A DNA stretch of 64,000 nucleotides from Rhytidiadelphus loreus (Eukaryota > Streptophyta > Bryopsida > Hypnales > Hylocomiaceae), in assembly GCA_947034895.1 (NCBI GenBank), contig OX344762.1, positions 87,042,981 to 87,106,980 of the forward strand. Direction: 5' to 3'. Below the pieces are notes generated by a model. The model searched no databases. It saw only the letters and a program-made list of their open reading frames with translations, and was not told the origin of the DNA. Position numbers and translations under genes: made by a program. Shown here piece after piece: positions 1 to 10,947 of this stretch. Position 1 is the first letter of the stretch. The number at the start of each line of letters is the position of its first letter.

Positions 1-566
1 CATTAATAGTTGCATTATTTGATTCTATATATTTTTTTAAAGTCACTTATCAAGACCTTTTTAGTCGTTAAACTCTTAGAGTGAACTTCCATGCTTTGTT
101 AGAATGAAAAAAGAATTTTCAAATTTTGCAGAATTGGAATTGCCTTTGCCAAGTTTCATGATGCTTCACTTTTCATATGTTGAATAGGAAGAAACTACAT
201 TTTAGGAGTAGCTTTACCTTATTGTCAAACTAAAAGCAACCAAAATGTTCAACTCCAATGTTATAAATAGTTTATCGAAAGTTGGAAACTTACCTCTCCC
301 ACTTTACAAGAGCCTATCTTGAAAAGTTTGTCAGCCAACATTTTATATTTTTCAATTGTTGTAACGCTTCAATTTCTTGATTTTGAACAATGAACACATG
401 GTTTCTAGGGACTTTTTTTACCACAAAACTTCTTGTTCATCCAAACCAATGTTTGATTTTCATAAAATCACACTTTTTGTATGATGAATTTGAGGTAAAT
501 AATATTACATACTTATAAGGATCTAAGCCAAAATATGCAAAAATTCAAGAAAGGGTTCAAGCTCTA
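1..566. other. AT-rich intergenic DNA, no gene seen
   Basis: No open reading frame, RNA gene or clear repeat could be supported here. The stretch ends at the target-site duplication of the miniature transposon that follows. Confidence 0.5.
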
Positions 567-574
567 GGGGCTAC

Positions 575-850
575 CCTTGGCACTAAGTCCCCGGTAGAAT
601 CTGGCCTAACGCCTGAAATTTTGAACTGCCCCTGCCCGTAGGAAACACTGAAATTTTTTATTTTTTACACAAATTTTTTTTTTGAAATTCTGAACTCATA
701 TTTGCAATCAGAGGCCCCTAATTACTTCTGGGAGTGCATAAATTCCGAAAAATCGGTTCAATACAGGGGGCTCCTTTTATATTTTTTGGCCGGGCAGGCA
801 TGGCCTGCCCGGCGTTAGGCCGGATTCTACCGGGGACTTAGTGCCGAGGA
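575..850. mobile_element. hAT-like miniature transposon, copy 1
   Basis: A 276-bp element is flanked by the exact 8-bp duplication GGGGCTAC at 567-574 and 851-858. Its ends are long inverted repeats: CACTAAGTCCCCGGTAGAAT near the left end, with the reverse complement near 820-848, and the matching region continues to about 35 bp. Next to the right repeat is a perfect 11-bp palindrome with a 3-nt loop (789-799 and 803-813). There is no coding capacity. The inner part resembles the elements at 5778-5969 and 55725-55980. The 8-bp duplication suggests the hAT superfamily. The element lies about 265 bp upstream of the methyltransferase start codon. Confidence 0.85.
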
Positions 851-1114
851 GGGGCTACGTCAGTGCATGATGGTAGGAATTCTGCCCTAAAACCCTAAAT
901 TTCAATGACAAAAATCGTGCATAAAAAATATACCAATCTCAAAAGGGAAGAGGATTTTGCTGAATGATTTAGAATTGCAGTTCCCCTCAATCTTTTGTGC
1001 ACAAGCAAAGTGCAGAATTTAGACTGCCAAGCAAGGCTATGGTGGAAGATGTGAGTCTTAGGGTTTGATGGCGGAGTCGACGATGTAAAACGATGGCCTG
1101 GTGAGTCCTCCACG

Positions 1115-4102
1115 ATGGTGCACTCCAGCACGCACCTGGCCTTCTGCTGGCATTTCGAACAAGTCTTAGACGATTTCCTGCTGTCAAAAACCAAGTCTGC
1201 TGGCGAGGACAGCAGCAGTATTGAACTTGAAGAACACCGGAAGAAGAGCCGGCAACAGAAATTCAGAGAGCAAAGAGGCCCTTCGAAAGAATCACTACAG
1301 CGGTCGCACATTGTTTCCATCCTTCGACAAATCCCGGCGTTACCGTGTCTTGAGGTTGAGTTTCGGCATCACGGCAATCGGAAGACAGAATTTGAAGAAG
1401 AAGAAGTAGAAGAAGGGAGTTCGCAGGAGCTTCCTGTGGATGTGAGGTGGCCCTTCTCTGCCGTGTCTGAGCTTGGAGAAGAGGAAATTCTCAGGGTAGA
1501 TTGGAATGTCATTCCTGCCTGTGCAGATCCATTGCGAGGATTTGGATATAAGACACGAGTTTCTCCCACGGAACGGAGAAGCTCGCGTAGAAAAGAGGCT
1601 CGTGGTGGAGGGAATGGTTGCCATGACGACGGTAGAGAGGAGGGCAAGTTAGTTCGCGGAGAGAGGAAGAGATCGCAGGTGGAGAGCATTGCAACGGCTC
1701 TGAAGTTGCTCAACCTTCCCGCAGGTATCTTTTCAATAGTTGGAAGTTTGTTTTGAAGTTCGAGGTTATTGGTGACAGCGTTTAGGGTTCGGGATACGGT
1801 TTTGAGATCATTTTAAGGTTGAGGATACTCTTTCCGTCACTTAAAGCATATTAACCAAGATTTAGGAGTGGCTTTTTATTTGAAGATCGGTATAGAGATG
1901 TGGAGGGGTCACTTTGGGTAGAAGAGTCGAACTCTTGAGATCAAATTTTTATCACTCGATGTATGGTGATTCCTTATACAGTCATTAAAAGTGGGAGGTT
2001 GTGGACACTATTGATGGGACAGTACCAAATCCATTTGGATTCAAAGAGGCTTTAGATAATTAGACATTTAGCCAAAGTCATACTTGCACTTAACTCGCTA
2101 ATTGAAAGCCAACCGACTGTATTGGATGAGGTGAGTTGCTGTTGGTAACAGGAGTTAGTATGGGATGAAGTCCCTAGTGGTTTTACTATGTCTACCCTTG
2201 CGATTTGAGCCAAGTCGAGGGGTTCTGCAGAATCTTTTGCTACATTTTCTTTCCCATTGAATTGGAAATACTTTTAGTCTGCACAGGTTCTGTGGTGGTG
2301 GATTTTGGGAGTGGTTCAGGCGCTCTTTCACTTCCTCTCGCTTGTTTGTTCAAAGAATTCACCTTCGTATGCGTGGACTACAAACAGAAGAGCTTAAGGC
2401 TGCTTGACCAGCGAGCTCAAGCAGCACTGTTAACCAATCTTTCTACCTGGCAGGTGTGTAAGCAGCTTTGCTGCACCTGAAGTTGCCGCGCATTGAACCC
2501 TCTCTAATGACACTCTGTAAATGTTCATTCCCTTTATATTTTCAGAATCTTCATGTTCTTTACATTTCTTATTGGTCAAATTCCTCATGTCAAGTTGCGT
2601 ACACATGTGAGAGGAGCGCATTTATCCCACTCAAGGGAATGCGATTAGAGAAGGTTGGGTGTATGCAATAATAGCGTGGTTCGTCTTCTGATACATTTTA
2701 TTTTAGTGCCTGCCATTGCAAACTCTTCAAAGTCTGATACCGAGAATGGTACTTCATGTTGCATAACCAAAACGGTACATCAGCATTGAGGGAGTTGATC
2801 GATCAGTCTATTCAAGGTCTTATAATCGTCCTCTTTGGTCTGGCCTCAGCCAAATTTCATTGCAATGTCCGTATCTTGATTTGTGCTGAATGAACCAACT
2901 GACAGGGTCAGATTGAAGACTACATGGAGCCATTTGATGCGTGTGTGGCCCTCCATGCTTGCGGACATGCTACAGATCTTGCGCTTATGCAAGCTCTCAG
3001 ATGGCGGGCAGGTTACGTTGTTTCTCCATGTTGTGTTGGCAAAATTCAATTTGCAGTTGGATCGCCTTCAGGTACTGGAATCGTTTATGGTACTAATAGT
3101 TATACTCCTGAGAATTTAAAGAATGCAGTAGCTCATAAAAACGGGTATGTTTTTCCTAACCTTAGTAACTCTGGAAATGCCAGTGCTGATATAACTGATA
3201 TAAGTAATCATTTATCAACTTCTGTAGTCTTGAAAAAATGCGAAATAGAGAAGCTCAAGTTTACTGCTGAAACTCTTAGAAATAGCCGTGTGGCGTCATT
3301 GACTAAGACAGTGACTTCCAAGCAAGATATACATGAAAATTTGTCGGAAGTAATTAATCATACAGATAATGCTACAGAGATGCAAGCAGAATGTGAAAGT
3401 TTGCCTATACAAATGTCAAGGGTAGGAGTTCCCTGTTTGACATATCCTAGATCTCAGTGGCTAAGAGCAGTAATTACAGCTGATGATTTTCTACTCTTGG
3501 CACGAACGGCAGATTGGAGTAGCTATGATTATGATAGTTGGACTAGTCGAATGCACTCGCTTTGTAAAGTGATGGTAGAGTTGGACAGGAACCAGGCATC
3601 GCAAGAGCTTGGCTACCACTCTAGTCTTCTCTCTTTAGCTGATCAGAAGGCTGGTGTCGTTGGGGTAAGTCACATTCTTGTGGGCAAGCCTCCTCAATAA
3701 AATGATCGCTACCGTGTGCAAAATTGAATAAGCCTCATCTTTCCTACATGTTCATGCAGTTGTAGAGGAAAAATAGTGGGCTAGATTTAAGGGCTTCATG
3801 ATGTTTGTTTATGCTTGGTTCTTCATGATTTGCTGGAGATACCCCAACTTATGGACGCGTGAGTCTCCCTGTGATTGCTTGAAGGCTACAATCTAAAATA
3901 TATATAGAAGTGACTCTGTAATCTTAGAACAACAGTGAATATTCATTCTGCGTTCAGTTCCTTTGCAATCTGCTTGGTTCTACCTAGTTTTGCCAGATCT
4001 GGAAGCAAGGTAGACTCGAAGATTCGTTCGATTCACTTCCTGTGATTGCAGGTATACAAATCGTTGTCCAAAAGGCTGAATACCTTGTTAGGTCGATCAT
4101 AG
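1115..4102 (+). CDS. GSTCD/METTL25-type SAM-dependent methyltransferase
   Basis: Four exons fit in phase: 1115-1724, 2287-2453, 2906-3664 and 4052-4102, giving 528 residues. Residues 204-225 form SAM-binding motif I (VVVDFGSGSG). Residues 269-279 carry FDACVALHACG and residues 299-305 carry SPCCVGK. Together these mark the methyltransferase family shared by GSTCD and METTL25/RRNAD1. A basic KRSQVES segment precedes motif I, as expected for the family. The last exon adds only a 16-residue tail; it removes the stop reached by reading through the strong donor GGG|GTAAGT at 3665. Substrate and cellular role are unknown. Residues 1-150 are poorly conserved and the true start could differ. Intron 1 contains an interspersed repeat (1885-2185). 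Confidence 0.8.
1885..2185 (+). repeat. Sense-oriented intronic repeat, copy X
   Basis: About 300 bp in intron 1 of the methyltransferase gene align with 7497-7747 and with the minus strand of 52023-52325. Shared landmarks are GATC..ATAGAG, a CACTTTGG block, a CACTCGATGTATGG block and a terminal GTCCCTAGTGGTTTTA. No terminal inverted repeats were found. The copy ends about 100 bp before the 3' splice site. Confidence 0.65.
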
Positions 4103-5769
4103 ATTTCATCTAAACGTGGTTCCCGGTCCTTTGTCGAATCTTCGAGCCACTTTTCTTATAGATCTAGTACTGGACGTCGAGGTGAAATATATTTCCTTGT
4201 AATAAGATGTGCCATGAACAAGAAATATATATATAAGAGCTCTGGTCGCGGTCTATGGAGACCTTTTGCATCATTCTTATCCCTGGTATGTTGATTAAGC
4301 TTTTGAGTGTCTAATTATGCTGAAAGATTATGATGTTCAGCAAGAGATCTTAAATTTCTTTATATGGTATTAAGCTCAGCAATTTGTTTTTGATGTTTTG
4401 GCGTTCATGTGCATACTTCTGTAGACAAGCTTAGTCTCGCAACAAAAAATTGGAAATTAGCGAGAGGAAGCTCATGTAGATGAGATCACTCTGACTCCCC
4501 AAATATCTCGATGAAATTTTCAAATATTTTGATGAGTGATTAGCTACTAGAACATGAATTGGTGTTAAATTGGTGATATTCCAATTCATTGGTATCTTTC
4601 AGAACAAGTGTTTTGGAACACAAATCCATGCCTATGTTAGATTATAGACCTTTATGTATGTATGTGTTACAATTTTGAATGTTAGAATCATGCCAATTTA
4701 ACTAAATTAACTACCTAGTTAATTAGACATCTTGGTAGTGTTTTCCACTCTCAAGTTCAACTTATTGGTAGCAACTAGTTATTGGTGTAATAATTGTCAA
4801 GTTATTGCTTATTCTCAATTATTGCATGTCAAGTTGGTGAGGTTCTTACAAATTACTTAAGTGCTTTATATAAGTTGCATATGATGGGAACGAACTCATC
4901 CATAGAAAGACGTTTATCGTTAGATTTTAGAAGAATTTCAATTGGAAACTTTGGAAAGTTATGGAAATCACACTTAGGAAGGGAACTCATTTCATATGTT
5001 CATTTTCCTCATGAATGAGAAGTCACTTTGATAAATTGTCGAAATGCATGCCCTTCAATTGTAGCATTAGTGAAGGACAAATCTATTCCCATTCATTGCA
5101 ATTATCCTAATGTCACCTTCCATTTGATCTTTATTTTACTTTTCTATTCTAAACCATGCATAAATTCATCCTTATTCAACTTGCTTATTGGGGATATCAA
5201 TTTTGCAAACAATCTAATCACAACTAGAGAGATATAGGAGAATTGACCTATATCTAATCACCTTCCTATTCTTGACCTATAGATTGTTGTATTCCCAACC
5301 ATAGACTATTGTAGTTTACACAGTTCAAGGAGCAATTCTAGCACATTATGATTGGTTGCGAGGCTATGAATATTACAACCAATCCTTGGTCGATTTTGCA
5401 TTCAGCCTAAGATTAAAAATAAAAAGGTCTATATCACCATTGTAGGTCAAAGAGAATCATTCACTAAAAGTTCATAGTAATTACGTTTTTGGTAATAAAA
5501 TTTTGGACAAATATCCAATCCTTCCAAATTCTATTTCTCTAACATGGGAAAAATTTGGCACTCAACAAACTTGCGTTCCAAATATGGGTAATTGCTTAAG
5601 TGATCAAGTATAGGTCAGCTCCCTTAGGTCTCACCCTTGTAAGAAAAGGGAATCAAAACCTTTTTTGCATGCTTATGATTTATTAGTCCTTTAAGACAAA
5701 GAAAATCGTCGAAGGACGGTCATGTGTACCCCTAGTTAAATAGTTTCTTGGTAGAGAATGTTGAACCTC
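4103..5769. other. Intergenic DNA with a decayed repeat
   Basis: No gene is supported; the short frames here show no coding character. Positions of about 5440-5640 resemble repeat copies at 19180-19340 and 22400-22562, including the motif TTCATAGTAATTAC. Confidence 0.45.
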
Positions 5770-5777
5770 TTAATACA

Positions 5778-5969
5778 AGCCAAGGTGAAGTGACCCCCTC
5801 ATTGCCCCATTTTACCCCTGGGAAAACACTATGAAATTTTTTATTTGCAACCAGATGATAAAATTTGCAAATTCTGAATTCAGATTTGCAATCAATGGCC
5901 CCAAATTAGTTCGGAGAGGTGTAGAGATTAGAAAAATCACAATAACCCGGGGTCAGTTCACCCTGGCCC
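5778..5969. mobile_element. hAT-like miniature transposon, copy 2
   Basis: A 192-bp element is flanked by the exact 8-bp duplication TTAATACA (5770-5777 and 5970-5977). The ends AGCCAAGGTGAAGTGACCCC and GGGGTCAGTTCACCCTGGCC are inverted repeats matching at 17 of 20 bases. The core (AAATTTGCAAATTCTGAATT) is shared with copies 1 and 3, although the terminal repeats are different. It lies about 197 bp upstream of the chloroplast protein start codon, so it may sit in the promoter or 5' leader. Confidence 0.85.
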
Positions 5970-6165
5970 TTAATACAGGACTGCGAAGATTTCACAGAGA
6001 AGCGGATAGACCGTCAGGATCCCGCTACGGATAGATATCATGGATGAACAGAGTTCGTCGGGGTTCAGTTGAGTCGGGGACTCGGGGGTTTGCATTCTCT
6101 CTCCCTCAGCCATTCTCATCCTCTTCCGGTCTTCTTCGCACCTCGTTGCACCAATTCGCGCAGCC

Positions 6166-7906
6166 ATGGCAACCATGGCCACCGCCGCTGCATCAACAGG
6201 GATGGCCCGCTTGCTCTCCCCTTCCACTTCCCGACCTGCTTTTGCTTCTGCTGCACCACCTCCCGCGTCGTTCTCGCCACTCAGGCCCCATCATACGCAA
6301 CAATCTAGTCGCCAGTTGGGGTCTCTTCACGTCGCGTTCGCTCGCAATGTCCCCGCCGAGCGCAAGAACGTCACGGCCACGCCTGTGGAACCTGAGATGT
6401 CACCTGCGGAGCTCAAGGCCTACGAGGAGGCCTGCGCCAAGCTGGAGGGCACCACGCCTGATTTTTGGGAGGGCGAGACCTGGAACACGCTCGGGTTTAC
6501 GGTGCAGTACATGTGGGCGTTCGGCGTCGCTGTCTCGGTACGTTAGGTTTGGTGGGATTTGGAAGGAATTAGATAGTATCGGGGATTTTGAATGTAATTG
6601 ATTGATGTGGAATTTGGGGAGTACAGTAATCTGCCGTTGTGGTAGTAATTGTGCCGTTCGCTGCTTTCGGCTGTTTGAAGTCTTGGTATGTTAGGGTTTT
6701 CGGGGGTTGGAGGGAATTGGATGGTGACGGGGCTTTGGAGCATAATTGTTGGATGTGCTGTATTTGGGGAGTACAGTAATGTGCCGTTGTGGTAGTAATT
6801 GTGCCGTTCGCTGCGTTCGGTTCTCTGAAGTTGCCCAGATGTCTTGCGTTTGTAGAATGTAAAAATTAGAGAGCCCGTTTCGGAAGCTAGTACTCGAAGA
6901 GAGTAATTTCCAGAATATATTTTCATCGTTCATAATTGGCGTGAATTTTTTTTTCTTTCTACTAATACATTGGTAACCTTTCTTGAAGTTTCTTAATTGA
7001 TTTAATCCAATTTTTATAGATATGGAAGCGTATACTTTGGGCCATTTGGGCTTATAGGGGTTAAGGACTACGTCTCGATTACAGATCGGTTCATGGATTA
7101 TTCACGGATTGTCGAGTTTTTATCTAAAAGCTGCCCCTCCGAGGGAAACTGAGGGCGAAGTTTACCAGAAAATTGGAATAGCTGGAGTTTAATCTGGTAG
7201 GGTTTGCATTCGGGCGGTGTTACCAGAATCTCATACCAGCCTGATGCTAATAGAGAATTGGGGAGTACTTACCGGATCCTTAAGAAATTCAGACCGTGGT
7301 TGAATGGAGCGGTTGCTTATGGTCTGTGTGGAGTGAATTTACCCACTCACTCCAGATAAATTCACTATAACGAGAACCCAAACGCCCTAATTTTCTGTTG
7401 TCATCGTTCTTAGACTTTGATTTTGTCTATGAAGGTAGAGGACCTCGTTCCGTTTGAGCATTCCAACAAATAGTTAGGAATGTGTTGTCATTGCAAGATC
7501 ACTCAATAGAGCTCACTGGAGAGCTCACTTTGGTTACTACAAAATCACTTTTGAAATCAAATTGTTTCTTCACTCAATGTATTGGATGATTTCTTATGCC
7601 GTCATTCAAATTGAAGGGACAGTAGCCAATTCCATTTCCATTCAGTCATGGACATGCTTACACCACTTGGCCATTGAAAGCTATCCAAGTGCCTGATAAT
7701 ATGAGTTGTTGGTACCACAGATCGGTCCAGAGATTCCTAACGGTTTATTTTTCGGTTGATTGCAGATAGTAGCCTGTCTTGTGGCAGTGCGATCATACAA
7801 CTTTGGGGCCACCGACTTCAAGAACACCGAAGTGTTCAAAGAGGCGATTGAGTATCAAGTGGATAGCGCCGACTCTGATCCGTCGCCATTTGAGGAAGCC
7901 CCCTAA
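6166..7906 (+). CDS. Chloroplast thylakoid protein, RIQ/DUF1118-like
   Basis: Two exons (6166-6537 and 7766-7906) join in phase 0 to give 170 residues. The first 55 or so residues are rich in Ala, Ser, Thr and Pro and low in acidic residues, typical of a chloroplast transit peptide. After a short acidic linker, TPDFWEGETWNTLGFTVQYM leads into one predicted membrane helix (about 107-131), followed by a hydrophilic SYNFGATDFKNTE tail. This layout fits the DUF1118 family, whose members RIQ1/RIQ2 act in grana organisation and non-photochemical quenching. That assignment is from memory of the family, not a search. The intron interrupts the membrane helix. It contains a tandem duplication that copies its own 5' splice donor, and an interspersed repeat near its 3' end. 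Confidence 0.75.
6538..6832 (+). repeat. Tandem duplication carrying a second splice donor
   Basis: Two copies of a unit of about 148 bp lie at the start of the intron. The first begins at the donor GTACGT (6538) and the second at the donor-like GTATGT (6686). Both contain TTTGGGGAGTACAGTAAT followed by GCCGTTGTGGTAGTAATTGT. A strong second donor is therefore available 148 bp downstream of the first. Confidence 0.85.
7497..7747 (+). repeat. Sense-oriented intronic repeat, copy Y
   Basis: About 250 bp align with the repeats at 1885-2185 and 52023-52325 (minus strand). Landmarks are AATAGAGCTCACTGGAGAG, CACTCAATGTATTGGATGAT and a terminal ATTCCTAACGGTTTAT. It ends about 18 bp before the 3' splice site of the host intron. 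Confidence 0.65.
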
Positions 7907-8476
7907 GGCTTGTGAGATTTTTTTGTATAACGCTGTTTAGATGTAGAATGTATTTAGCTGGTACTTTGAGTTCTGCGCTTGGAATCCCTCAATACCGCAA
8001 ACTAGGGGGTGTGATAAATAGCTTTTTATTCTGTTAACTATATTGCAGATTTGGTTTGGGGGTAGACATTTTTCGACGAAGAGATGAGGGATTTCCAGGC
8101 TGATTATGATTGGTTCAAACGGACTTGTTTTACTGATACCAATAATCTTACTTATAATTCTTCCTAGCATGAACACTGTGACCACTGCAAATGGATTCGG
8201 GAATGATTGCAATACTCTCTGTACACTCATGCTGATTAACGCCCTCTGAAGGTCACCGTTTAGAAACGAGTGTTGTGTGTTTAAGTTGGACAACATCTAC
8301 TGTCCTGGGGCTTTCTCCAAGGCGAACATCTCTTAGTAAACACCAGTTACAGGGACAGGTATGAGGAAGATTTCCCATTTTTTTTCAAAACTGCGATGAG
8401 GTCAGGAATAGCTTCTTTTATATATATACTTTATTCTGTTCACTTCTGTCATCAAGCGGGTGTGGTTTCTATGGGT
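7907..8476. other. 3' flank of the chloroplast gene
   Basis: Probably 3' untranslated region followed by spacer. No further gene or repeat could be supported before the tRNA. Confidence 0.4.
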
Positions 8477-8550
8477 GCCTAATTAGCTCAGCTGGTTAGA
8501 GCGTCGTGCTAATAACGCGAAGGTCACAGGTTCGAGACCTGTATTGGGCA
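8477..8550 (+). tRNA. tRNA-Ile (anticodon AAU)
   Basis: A full cloverleaf folds from 74 nt. The acceptor stem GCCTAAT pairs with ATTGGGC. The D arm is GCTC..GAGC, the anticodon stem is TCGTG/CGCGA around the loop CTAATAA, and the T arm is ACAGG-TTCGAGA-CCTGT. The A box (TAGCTCAGCTGG) and B box (GGTTCGAGACC) are intact, the discriminator base is A, and there is no intron. CCA is not encoded, as expected for a nuclear gene. Confidence 0.95.
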
Positions 8551-8551
8551 C

Positions 8552-8556
8552 TTTTT
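8552..8556 (+). terminator. RNA polymerase III T-run
   Basis: TTTTT starts two bases after the tRNA discriminator base, the expected position for Pol III termination. Confidence 0.8.
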
Positions 8557-8793
8557 GCCTTCCAGGAATGTCTTTTGTACCCCTTTGAACATTTTGTATA
8601 TTTGTTGGGGTATTTTTACCTACTTTTAGATTATTTTCCTTCCGAGACCTTTTTTACACATTTTGAGCGTTTGGGTATATTTTAGATTGTTTTTTCATTG
8701 TTACTTTGGTTTTGCTTATGTACTAGACTGGATATTAAAATCATTTGGTCCATGCTTGTTGTTACAATTGGTTGCTTTACTTCAAATCATTTC

Positions 8794-9055
8794 AGGTAGT
8801 CTGCTCTTAAAGCGACCATTCAAGAGCTGATTGCCTTTTCAGGGAAGTGCAACTCCTTGAAACAATTTTCAGTAAATTTCGTAGGAAGAAAAATGGAATT
8901 GCATCTAAAACAAGAACCAAGTCATTTCATGTTTTGGGGAACTTGGTGGAATTAGCTACAAATTTTTGAAGTTGACATGTGGTGGTTGCTTAAAGCAACC
9001 ACCTCCTAAAATATACACTATTGGTACATTAAAGGAAGCAAAATGTACCTTAGTG
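8794..9055. repeat. Decayed AGGTAG-type miniature element
   Basis: It begins AGGTAGTCTGCTCTTAAAGC, closely matching the left end of the element at 61745. It also shares the TTTTCAGTAAATTT and GGAATTAGCTACAAATTTTT blocks with copies at 26106 and 30106. The right end is diverged. Confidence 0.55.
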
Positions 9056-9400
9056 TCATGTTCACTTTTAGAGTAGACTACCTTGGAAGTATAGAATTCA
9101 AATTTAGCTTCATACTCTTCTAGTCTTTGGAAGAAGTTATTTTGTCTCTGGAGAAAAGGGACCTTTATCTCTGGAAGTAAGGGATTGACATTAGCATGAT
9201 AATCTTGTTGTTCTTGAATGAATTGCACTCAAAGTTAGACGACAACTTTGAACCATAGTTGTCCCTGTGATTATGTGACCCAAAAGGTTTGTTAACCAAA
9301 ATCTTCAACCAAGTTGACAAAATGAAATTGCAAACATGTGTTAAATAATGTTTGGGTACAACAATGGAACTTGCAAACAATGGAACTTGCAGATTTGTGC

Positions 9401-9637
9401 TTAACCCTTAAACGTCGAGGACATTTGGCATCCATCTGGATGACATGGATGACATGAAATCCTTGTAGTAGGACAGAAGTGCAACTATTCATCTTCAGAA
9501 TTTTGTTGTGAAAATGGGAGGTCTTCTACAATAGTTTGACTTCCAATGAGTGCTTTTGCTATTTCTAAAGCCCATGATTCACATGGTAATGAAAAGGGAT
9601 GATTTCTGAGGTCACCCTTTCATCTTTTAAGGGTTAA
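9401..9637. mobile_element. TTAA-flanked miniature element (237 bp)
   Basis: TTAACCCTTAAA opens the element and TTTAAGGGTTAA closes it, a perfect 12-bp inverted repeat that includes a TTAA at each end. No coding sequence. TTAA duplications with CCC-starting termini point to piggyBac-like elements. Confidence 0.75.
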
Positions 9638-10947
9638 TAATATTGGGTGCTTGGAACTTGCAAGATTTGCACTTGTATATGTATTCAACAATGGCAGTCT
9701 GTTTGGAAGTCCCTGCCCCTAAAGTGAGTCCATCTATTGTGACAAACTTAACTCACTTGATTTTTATCATGAAGACACCTCGACTGCCATTACTAAGCAA
9801 GATTATTCATCCCTACGTAGTAACGTATAGTAAAGTAAAGTAACATAGCATTCAACCAAAACGTTGTGAAAGCAAGACGTCCGCTTTATTACATAATTTG
9901 AATCCGTGAGAAAAGTGTGGACAGATAAGCGCCCTTATAAACAATCTAGGAATGCACTCAAAGTCTCAAGCCCAGATATGTATTTCTGTGATGGTAATCT
10001 CTACCAACCACGTGAACAAAAGAATGCAGAATGTTTTCTCGTAAGTACTCGTTTGCAGAGCAACCCCAAGCTAGTCCTGAGCAGCTCCTCCGTTCCCCAG
10101 TGTTTATCTCCAAAAATACACGTCATACGACACATGCAGAAGCTAAGACCTGGTGCAAAACGTCTCCAAATTAGTTCGGCAAACACCAGCAAATGATTTA
10201 GATACACAGAATCCCAGACCTGCAATACAAAATGATTTTTCAGACGCACTACAATTGGTCACAAATGTTCAACCAATGATGAATGTTTTGAAAAGTCACA
10301 TTGGTAATTGTTCAGAGAGCTTCGAGGAATGGATGATCTATATTATTAAGACGCGTAGATATTTTGGACGATTCCTCAGATTTTTGAGTTTTGACATGAT
10401 CTTACTACTTTTTCTAACACTTATATTCTTCATTAAAATATGGCGTGTTTAAAGTGGAATCACAAGCTACACTACGTCACTACATCAAATACAATGTCAT
10501 AGGGTTTTGCTTGAGATAGACATTATTACCAACTTTATTGCTTGTCAGCATTCAGAGGAAGGCAAGGTCGCTAGATAGTAGACTTCCAAAATAAACCCTG
10601 AACACCAAAACAAAAAAAGACATTATTTAGATTTAGAAGTAGCCACATCCACCCCCAAACTTTTAGTCAAGCAATCTGCTTGACATCGAATCACAAAATC
10701 TAAAAGCACTCCAGCAACTCATTTCTTGCTTCACCTACTAGGTCTTTTGGAAGTGCAACCTCAGTGCTCCTCCCAATTTCAGGTGACCCTCAAGTTTCAA
10801 GTAGAGGGTACGATAAATTTTCACTGGCAAGGTCAAATGAAAGGATCAGAACCCACAAGAAGTTCGGGCTTGTAAACCGTATTGGAAGGAGCAACCAGAA
10901 GACAAAGAGTGCGATGTCTCTTGAATTGAGGGAATATTAAAAATTAC
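9638..10947. other. Downstream flank of the gar2-like gene
   Basis: Open frames of 80-100 codons occur on both strands but none shows protein-like composition or clear splice context. The part closest to 10947 is probably 3' untranslated region of the minus-strand gene. Confidence 0.4.

Noticed and set aside
9906..10452. Two overlapping frames of about 96-99 codons downstream of the gar2-like gene
   Set aside because: No protein-like pattern, and frames are open on both strands; more likely untranslated or intergenic.
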